Part shown: positions 57,301-64,000 of the stretch, one piece after another
Numbering within the stretch: position 1 is the first letter of the stretch
How the letters are laid out: each line of letters begins with the position of its first letter
NCBI GenBank assembly: GCA_039000515.1
Contig: JBCFYV010011135.1
Span: forward strand, 18,122,675-18,186,674
Length of the DNA: 64,000 bases
Source of the DNA: Timema cristinae
Taxonomy: Eukaryota > Arthropoda > Insecta > Phasmatodea > Timematidae
Direction of reading: 5' to 3'
The notes under the pieces: model-generated
What the model was told of the DNA's origin: nothing
The model's database searches: none
Seen by the model: the letters and a program-made list of their open reading frames with translations, nothing else
Position numbers and translations under genes: made by a program

Positions 57301-59297
57301 TGTATAAATCCTCCAAATTCAACATTCCTCATTTATAACTAATTAGCTTAGTTAGTACATAGGCAACCAATATTGCTGGTTTTTATATCTATCAGGGACT
57401 TGGCTTTATTTTGGGCAACAATAATTATTATTCTTCATTCATTTCACCAAATTCATATTTATCTTCAAACTCTGGAACTATCACCATTTATAGTTCATGT
57501 TCTAGAACATAAAATTGCGGCACATAGCGCTGTTTTCGAAACACTATTTCTTGGATTTAAACATATATCCTCTTAAATACCACACATGACTTTGGGGTGT
57601 ATATAAATTTCATTAATTATTTTAATTGTAATTAAAAAAAAAAAATTCATTGTCTTTAGTTAGGTTTGGATTTTTCGTCTTAACATAGCTGATTAATAAT
57701 AATGATTTGATAGCCACCAAATTGGACAATTAGAACTTAAAAATCAATACATATGTTATTACTAGATAAATATTTAGACTAATTTTTAGTTTTTATTTCC
57801 ATTTTCTTTACAGACTGAATTACCACCTTCCACTCATGTTTTACCATCGCAAGTTACTGATGTTTCACCACCATTTAAATACTCTAATTTAGATAAATGT
57901 TTAGATCATAAAGAAGAAAAAAGAAATTGTGAGTTAATGCGTCAAAAGGCGGGTATTTTTCTGAATGATTCTGTACTTAGTGAAAACAGTACAACATCTG
58001 TCCAAGATATAATTGAGAAGAAAAATGTAAATTTGTTTGAAAAGGTGTGTGATTTTGGAGATTCTATTAGTAAGCACAATAATAACAATCAAAATCCAAT
58101 TTATACTCTACAAAGAAAGTACACGTGTAATGTTTGCAATAATGATTTTAAAGAAAAGAGTTTTAACAAACACCTTCTAGTTCATTCAGAACAAAGAAAG
58201 TATAAGTGTGTTGTTTGTGATAAGGGCTTCAAGTTGAAGGGTAGTTTAAACAAGCACCTTATTATTCATTCAGAACAAAGAAAGTATAAGTGTGTTGTTT
58301 GTGATAAGGGCTTCAAGTTGAAGGGTGGTTTAAACAAGCACCTTATTATTCATTCAGAACAAAGAAAGTTTAAGTGTGTTGTTTGTGATAAGGGCTTCAA
58401 GTTGAAGGATAGTTTAAACAAGCACTTATTATTCATTCAGAACAAAGAAAGTATAAGTGTGTTGTTTGTGATAAGGGCTTCAAGTTAAAGGGTGATTTAA
58501 ACAGACACATTCTTATTCATTCAGAACAAAGAAAGTATAAGTGTAATGCTTGTGATAAGGGCTTCAAGTCTAAGGGTGATTTAAACAGACACATTCTTAT
58601 TCATTCAGAACAAAAGAAGTATAAGTGTGTTGTTTGTGGTAAGAGCTTCAAGGTGAAGGGTGATTTAAACAGCCACCTTCATATTCATTCAGAACAAAGA
58701 AACTATAAGTGTGATATTTGTGCTAAGAGCTTCAAGGTGAAGGGTGATTTAAACAGACACATTCTTATTCATTCAGAACAAAAGAAGTATAAGTGTGTTG
58801 TTTGTGGTAAGGGCTTCAAGGTGATGGATGGTTTAAACAAGCACCTTATTATTCATTCAGAACAAAGAAAGTATAAGTGTGTTTTTTGTGGTAAGGGCTT
58901 CAAGGTGAAGTGTTCTTTATACACTCACCTTCTAGTTCATTCAGAACAAAGAAAGTATAAGTGTAATGTTTGTGATAAGGGCTTCAAGTTGAAGGGTCAT
59001 TTAAACAGCCACCTTCTTATTCATTCAGAACAAAGAAACTATAAGTGTGATATTTGTGCTAAGAGCTTCAAGGTGAAGTGTTCTTTATACACTCACATTC
59101 TTAGTCATTTAAATAAAAAAAAGTATAAATGTAATTTTTGTGTTAAAAGCTTCAATGCGAAAAAGAATTTAAATAGTCACCTTCTTATTCATTCAGAACA
59201 AAGAAACTATAAGTGTGATATTTGTGCTAAGAGCTTCAAGTTGAAGAGTAATTTAAACACTCACTTTCAAATTCATTCAGCACAAAGTACAGTATAA
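54236..59297 (+). CDS. C2H2 zinc-finger gene, four coding exons, two frame breaks
   Basis: Predicted DNA-binding nuclear protein. Exons: 54236-54369 (ATG at 54271), 55618-55677, 56874-57064 and 57814-59297, each bounded by AG/GT signals. The first three encode an acidic, lysine-containing leader with SUMO-consensus-like motifs (LKME, IKLE, IKEE). The last encodes about 14 C2H2 fingers in 28-residue steps. Two lesions interrupt the frame. Exon 3 is one base short of phase 0 for exon 4, while an adjacent frame reads PIKEEIK up to the donor. Finger 4 lacks one C near 58425 compared with its sister repeats. Either this is a young pseudogene or two single-base assembly errors remain; four indel-like breaks in the retrotransposon of the same contig make the second plausible. 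Target genes cannot be inferred. Confidence 0.75.
55618..55677 (+). CDS. Zinc-finger gene exon 2
   Basis: 60 nt, phase 0 at both ends, between the acceptor TTCATTAG and a perfect GTAAGT donor at 55678. Encodes 20 acidic residues starting IATDYQIKLEPS and ending EEEID. IKLE is another SUMO-type motif. Confidence 0.7.
56874..57064 (+). CDS. Zinc-finger gene exon 3, one base short
   Basis: Acceptor TTATATAG at 56866-56873; donor GTAGGT at 57065. Enters in phase 0 as IDANPPEDSKECIN and passes FPLIKEESSKD. At 191 nt it ends two bases into a codon, incompatible with exon 4, which is open in phase 0. In the shifted frame the end reads PIKEEIK. One missing base near the TTTT at about 57037-57040 would explain both. 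A ~64-bp direct duplication (ACATGGAG to CTACTGTTCACAGAA, about 56746 and 56810) lies just upstream in the intron. Confidence 0.6.
57195..57365 (+). mobile_element. SINE family B, old partial copy in intron 3
   Basis: AACTGAGCTGCCGACAACGAAGATACTAGTCGGATGTACTGAGGGTGGTTTTTCCCAAACAG matches the family B head-to-body junction, followed by eroded body text (CCCCTCCTAGGAATTG, TTAGTACATAGG). Confidence 0.6.
57814..59297 (+). CDS. Zinc-finger gene exon 4 (finger array)
   Basis: Acceptor TTTCTTTACAG ends at 57813 and the frame is open from the first base (TELPPSTHV). A ~100-residue linker precedes the fingers. Finger 1 (CNVCNNDF...KHLLVH) lacks one residue between Cys and His and is degenerate. Fingers 2-14 follow C-X2-C-X12-H-X3-H with the same spacer, HSEQRKYKC, in place of the usual HTGEKPYKC. 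The frame shifts by one base in finger 4 near 58425; the rest is open to the stop at 59295-59297. Neighbouring repeats are very similar at the DNA level, showing recent unit duplication. Residues at helix position -1 are mostly Leu, Val, Met or Ala. Confidence 0.85.
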
Positions 59298-59530
59298 GTA
59301 ATATTTGGTAATAAGGGCTTCAAGCCAAACAGTCACCTACTTATTATATTATTACAATGAAAGTATACATGTGTTATTTGTGTGAAAAGGTTTCAGTAAC
59401 AATCAACTTTTTAAATTTCTTTATAAATAAGTAAATAGATGTGTAATATTTGTATTAAGAGTTGAATGTTAAGAGTAATTCTAACACCTACGATATTATT
59501 CATTATGGACAATGAAAACACAAATTTTAG
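59298..59530 (+). pseudogene. Decayed zinc-finger units past the stop codon
   Basis: Three further finger-like units can be traced in shifting frames: AATAAGGGCTTCAAGCC to CACCTACTTATTAT (about 59305-59355), TGTGTTATTTGTGTGAAAAGG (about 59370-59395), and TGTGTAATATTTGTATTAAGAG to ATTATTCATTATGG (about 59440-59510). They keep the spacing and key words of the array but have lost frame and some Cys/His codons. An AATAAA hexamer at 59534-59539 is a possible polyadenylation signal. Confidence 0.6.
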
Positions 59531-61239
59531 GTGAATAAAAAGTAAGGAAAGTAAATGTAATTTGGCTATAGGTTACAAAAGTTTAAATTTAAAAAATCTT
59601 TACCACTTTTACTTCATCTCTTTTATTCAGTTGCAAAAATTAGCTATACTTTCCTTTTCAATAGAAAAAAAACTTTTTGTCTGAACTCTGAAGATTAGTT
59701 TTATATCAAACACAATTTTATAAGAACTAGCATGATTAAATCCCAAACACAATTTTATAAGAACCAGCATGATTAAATCCGGAAATATAACCAAAGTATT
59801 AAAAAAATGTTTCAACATGAATAGTTTAAAAAAAAATCTCAAGTGGAAAAAAATATGTTTGTTTTTCATGGTTAAAAACTTGAAATATACCTTTTTTAAA
59901 ATTTCTTTTAAATTCTTTTTTATCTATATATTTTAAATCCTTGACAGCCTAGGCCATCTTCTGGGACTATTTTGTTACAATGTAGCGGATGCTTACAGTA
60001 TACATGAAATTATTTATATAGGTACAATTAATTTTTCAAAAGTAAACTTTTACAAGATAACCATACCTTCATGTCAATTTATTTTAATAGCTCTAGCCAA
60101 GTCAACACTCTTGGTACTTTCTTTACATATATGTCTAAAATATAACTATGATTATATATCATAAATACATTTTATTACAGATAAGTTCCTCTTTTCATAG
60201 GATGTGGACTAAAGCAAAGCTATATAATGTTGCAAACACTATGTGCCTTAAACAAAATAAAAATTATTTACTATAGTTATAAACAAGTGACTTTAAAAAA
60301 AAACTTTGAAAGAGTTTACAAGTAAATATAGTTTTATTATACCAAAATAGGTATTGAGATTTTCGATTTTCTACCATACGGTATTTATAAAATGTTTGTT
60401 GATTTAGGTTATCCATAGTGAAACACGTAGTGGTTTGAACCATACTAATTCAAAATAATACATACACATGCAATAAATAAAAATTCAGATAAAAAAATAT
60501 CAATAAATCTGAAATGTAATATGGAACAATCAAATGTATTAAATGTAAAGCCTGAGTTGATAATTTGTTTTGAATCACTTTCATCAGACAAATGATATAA
60601 TATGGGCATATGTATCAACTATACTCTATAATGATAAATTAAAGGTAAGCTGGCCTAAGTTAGATTGTTATTAACCAAATAATCATTATTATTGATTCAT
60701 CCTAACTTGAGGCCTGAATTGAACAACTCTCAACAATCACTTCGCGAAGGATCTACATGATTGGTTCAAGACCAGAGCAATATTTTAATTAGGTATGACC
60801 ATGTATATTCAGTACCATAGCTAAGTAAGTCACTATGAATTTTTATATATTTTAATGCTTTTAAATTTCCTGTCCTATGTTTTACAAAACTCGGACCACA
60901 CTCAACTAACACCATAAATAGATGGAAAACACTCAACACTCACAACCATCATTCAACACTACCGAGATGAACCGCCGACGGACCGTTGCTGACTTTGACG
61001 TTAACATATGATAAGGACTGTACTATGGGTTCTCACATTATTGAGTCAGGATAGCAGGGACTATTTAGTGAATGGATGCCATTAAAAGTATGTTCAGTAG
61101 CAAATCAGAGCATAGATTTCCTCGTTGCTTTGTTTAAATCAGGTCTCAGCTCTGGGTGAATCACTAATATAACAAATGTGTGCTCTATTTATTATATAAT
61201 ATCTATAGTGGAATGATGTAACAGGTTAGTTTGTGTTAG
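59531..61239. other. AT-rich 3' flank
   Basis: No gene recognised. A ~38-bp tandem pair (CAAACACAATTTTATAAGAAC(T/C)AGCATGATTAAATCC) occurs near 59707-59780. Confidence 0.45.
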
Positions 61240-61450
61240 TTGACCTCGGTGGTCTTGGGGTTAAACAGCTTTTCTCAGGACCCGATGTTTTTGGGTTCAA
61301 ATCAAATTGGGTTCGATGGACTTTTCTTGGGAAGTAAAAATCCATAGCACAACAGCCCTGTGTTCCATGTTGATTGTGGCATGTAAAGAAGCCAGAAAGG
61401 TATGTGGAAAATTTAATTCTTAACCAAATAGGTGGGTCCTTTTGCTTTCA
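61240..61450 (+). mobile_element. tRNA-derived SINE-like element, third type
   Basis: A tRNA-like start (GTTGACCTCGGTGGTCTTGGGGTTAAAC, A-box-like), then GGGTTCAAATC (B-box-like), and a body that matches neither family A nor B. The right end is unclear. Confidence 0.45.
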
Positions 61451-61792
61451 CTCTAGAAATTCTCGTGCGCGGATATAATCATTCGGTCAGGAAACTTCGC
61501 CTTAAATACCTCCACAAAAAAAATAGTTTGTTTTAATTTCATGACAGGATTCAGGGTTAAAAAGAAATATGTATTTCTAAGCTTTTTTTTCACTCAAAAT
61601 AATGATTTTAACTTTACGCTCTATTTGATTTTATTATCAAAAATTGGTAAGTCTGGATTGTAAAAATGACTAGTTACTAATATATATTATACCAAGTCAA
61701 TTCCCACCTGTTGTAACACATTGGCCTAGATAAACCACCAGTGGGAGAATGTAGGAAAGTGACTTATTTATTTGGTTTTGTTTATGGTTTAA
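61451..61792. other. AT-rich, nothing recognised
   Basis: Runs to the second scaffold gap; no features supported. Confidence 0.4.
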
Positions 61793-61892
61793 NNNNNNNN
61801 NNNNNNNNNNNNNNNNNNNNNNNNNNNNNNNNNNNNNNNNNNNNNNNNNNNNNNNNNNNNNNNNNNNNNNNNNNNNNNNNNNNNNNNNNNNN
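61793..61892. other. Assembly gap of 100 N
   Basis: A second standard 100-N placeholder; order and distance of the following contig are inferred by scaffolding. Confidence 0.99.
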
Positions 61893-62769
61893 TGGACCCT
61901 CTCTGTAGAGCAGCTAAAACACGATTTACAGCGCTTGAGTGGCTGGCCGCCGACCTACGCCTTTAGTGCAAAAGTGTGCTAAATAAATAATTGTATTTTA
62001 ACTCTGCCTGTTTTTTTTTTGTTTTTTTTTGCTAATTAAAATATACGAAAAGGAAAAGACTATTATAAGAAAATATACTATCATCTGGTAAATGCTGGTC
62101 TGCTTGCACATTTCTACCGACATTGTTTATGTTTAATGATCAAACATAATAAACAAATATAGTAACACATTTCAGTTCCTGTGTTCCTAGATATTTTAAA
62201 ACTAGATTTTCAAAGTATTTAAAACTAACTATCCATTTAAACAAACTATCTAGTGTGTACATGTCTCATCATTAATCATTACCCACCTATTAACTATATT
62301 AAGGACAGATGATTATAAGGGTGACTTTAAAATAACAGTATTAGTGAAAAGAAAACATTGGTAATACTTTAAAATAGTTTATTGTTATGTATGTCAACGT
62401 AGAGAGGAAATTATGCCCATACATTAGTAAGCTAAATCAAAGTCTATACAAAGATACAAACACAAAAATTTGAACTTTTACAAATGGTGACCCATGTTTA
62501 GTGATAAACATAAAACACAATCACATAATTGTTAGTATTATTACTTTATTTAATCTTTAGACGAGTCATAGTGTATTTGAAGAAGTGTATTCCAAAACAC
62601 ACCTAGTCAATTTTTTTGCCTTTTCATGTCTATACAATTTGAATACTATCATTTCTTTCACTAGGAATGAAATAAAGCGGTGTGTTCCGAACTACACTAA
62701 GAGTATAACAAACAGATGTATTAAATAAGGCATGTATTCTAAACTGAACATAGTTTTACATTTATGTCT
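61893..62769. other. Contig start, AT-rich; possible coding scrap at its very beginning
   Basis: The first ~90 bases are GC-richer and open in one frame (begins WTLSVEQLKHDLQRL, with a stop after SAKVC). This could be the end of an exon cut by the gap, but nothing identifies it. The rest is featureless. Confidence 0.3.
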
Positions 62770-62935
62770 CCCAAACCAACCTATGTCACAGCATATGCGT
62801 AGTAGACACAGTAGTCTACGACTAAGTGTCATTTGGAATGCACTGCTGCAGTCAATATTGAGACTATTCAATATCCTGCTAGTAATTAAACATTTCAAAC
62901 TTAAGTCCAGCCATCATTCAGAGTTCTAGTGTCAG
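62770..62935 (+). pseudogene. LINE ORF2 C-terminal remnant
   Basis: The plus-strand frame reads SLRLSVIWNALLQSI then LFNILLVIKHFKLKS. The order R-S-x-x-xWNxLPxSI followed by a segment ending in FK-hydrophobic-K is the typical end of Jockey/CR1-group reverse transcriptases. A frame irregularity and lack of upstream domains show a truncated old copy. Confidence 0.55.
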
Positions 62936-64000
62936 GCACTAGATGCTGCAATTAGTGATTCCCTTTGGCAGCTCAGAAAGTAACAGTACGTTCTATTGCT
63001 CCCTCTTATTCTATGGTGACTATTTTTTTTTTTGTAGTTGTGTTGTTAGTGTGGAGTGAAGTGTTTATTCGTTTCTGACTGGACGATAACATATTGTTCT
63101 TATTAATTCAAGTATTAATGATTGCTTAAATTAGTGATGCTATTAATGACTCTGTACTTTTGGAGAGTTTAGTCAGCCTCTATATGAAACAAGCAGAAGA
63201 CATGAAACAACAAAAACAAAGACTTGGGGGAGAAAAATGTATGCAGAAATGCCATGGACATTTTGTCAGCAAAAATGGACCGTTCACACAAACACAGTAA
63301 TAGGTGTAATGCAGTGGATTTGGATAGTTCTGACATAGATAACTTCTTTGAAAAAATACATTAATTTAAAAACAATATTGAACAAGAGGACCTATAAATG
63401 AGAATACAAGATCATGGAATGCCGTATTATACTTTGTTCGCAAGGCTAATGGTCCTATTGTTCATGTTTGAGCAAAATCCTTCTCATCTTTTACTCCGGT
63501 TGGTCGCACTAGGCTTAATACTTTATGTATATATATTTTAAAGCCGAACGCTGAAGTCATTCCAGAAAAACTGAAAATGAAATTAAAATCTCAGTCTCTA
63601 TTTTAAATTTTATTTGCCACTATGAGTGCGGTAAAAGCTTAAGAGGCTACCTGTATTAAATCTTAAAAAGCTAATTTCAATTAATGATTCTGGGCAACTC
63701 TTACAGCTTTGATTCATCTTGTCTTTTTGGTGACCCACGAAGGGACATTGGTTCTTTCTGTGATGATATGAAAAGTTCTACAAAAAGCTCGACTGATGTT
63801 CCTAAAAAATTGATGGTATTCTCAATATTTCTTTTGACATGCATTAAAATAAACCTCTTCCCAAACTGCCAGTGAAGTTTATTATTCGTCATGCATGGGA
63901 GTGATCAATTTTTAAGAGAATGTGCATAAATATATTTGGACTAAAAATCAGTCTGCAGGGAGTTCTAACGAAATTTGTTCGGCACTCATGGATTTTTTGT
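62936..64000. other. Unassigned sequence at window end
   Basis: Frames with scattered stops (for example SVLLESLVSLYMKQAEDMKQ near 63150-63210) look like a decayed coding element but match nothing I can name. No intact gene was seen. Confidence 0.3.

Larger units (their letters stand above)
54370..57813 (+). other. Introns of the zinc-finger gene
   Basis: Three introns of about 1.25, 1.2 and 0.75 kb lie between the exons listed. Apart from an old SINE in intron 3 and the small duplication before exon 3, they are AT-rich with no recognised features. The ORFs at 55269-55472, 56573-56821 and 57373-57576 have no recognisable content. Confidence 0.5.

Overview
This is a eukaryotic, animal-type window, AT-rich with introns, SINEs, LINEs, satellites and 100-N scaffold gaps. 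The retroelement and zinc-finger families look arthropod, perhaps insect. That placement is an inference; no species can be named. The window is three contigs, 1-12391, 12492-61792 and 61893-64000, joined by two 100-N gaps. No bacterial-style genes, CRISPR arrays or canonical rRNA/tRNA genes are visible.

Contig 1 (1-12391) has a very unusual texture: isolated bases look as if replaced by a neighbouring base, giving endless short homopolymers. Smeared copies of the same SINE families seen in the clean contig can be recognised in it near 5187-5442, 8420-8690 and 8900-9115. It is therefore most likely the same genome with a damaged consensus, and none of its ORFs should be believed.

Contig 2 is mostly repeats. 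A ~190-bp satellite (12840-13593 and 20843-21660) is split by a 7.25-kb Ty3/gypsy-type LTR retrotransposon (13594-20842). The element has ~3% diverged LTRs, a 4-bp CTAG target duplication, an initiator-Met-tRNA-like primer binding site and a gag-pol reading frame broken at four places. A second satellite, with a 521-bp higher-order unit of three ~174-bp monomers, forms two arrays in opposite orientation (25135-27487 and 41773-44690). Between and beyond these lie two tRNA-derived SINE families sharing a 3' tail, LINE 3' ends (31100-31490, 39667-40400, 62770-62935), two PIF/Harbinger (HARBI1-like) relics (24365-24560 plus, 45590-46700 minus), a hAT-like transposase relic on the minus strand (50250-51990), several minisatellites, and an unrecognised 150-codon ORF (23178-23630 minus).

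The only convincing host-type gene is a four-exon C2H2 zinc-finger gene on the plus strand (54236-59297). Three short N-terminal exons carry acidic, SUMO-consensus-like motifs. The last exon encodes about 14 fingers with a uniform non-canonical linker. Two apparent one-base deletions (exon 3 and finger 4) break it, so it is either a recent pseudogene or carries uncorrected sequencing errors. Decayed finger relics continue past its stop codon.

Contig 3 (61893-64000) holds a LINE ORF2 C-terminal remnant and otherwise unassigned AT-rich sequence. I found no clearly new biological system. The most notable items are the inverted higher-order satellite arrays, the shared-tail SINEs with a 49-bp tail-only insertion, the LINE-motif minisatellite, the zinc-finger array and the anomalous first contig.
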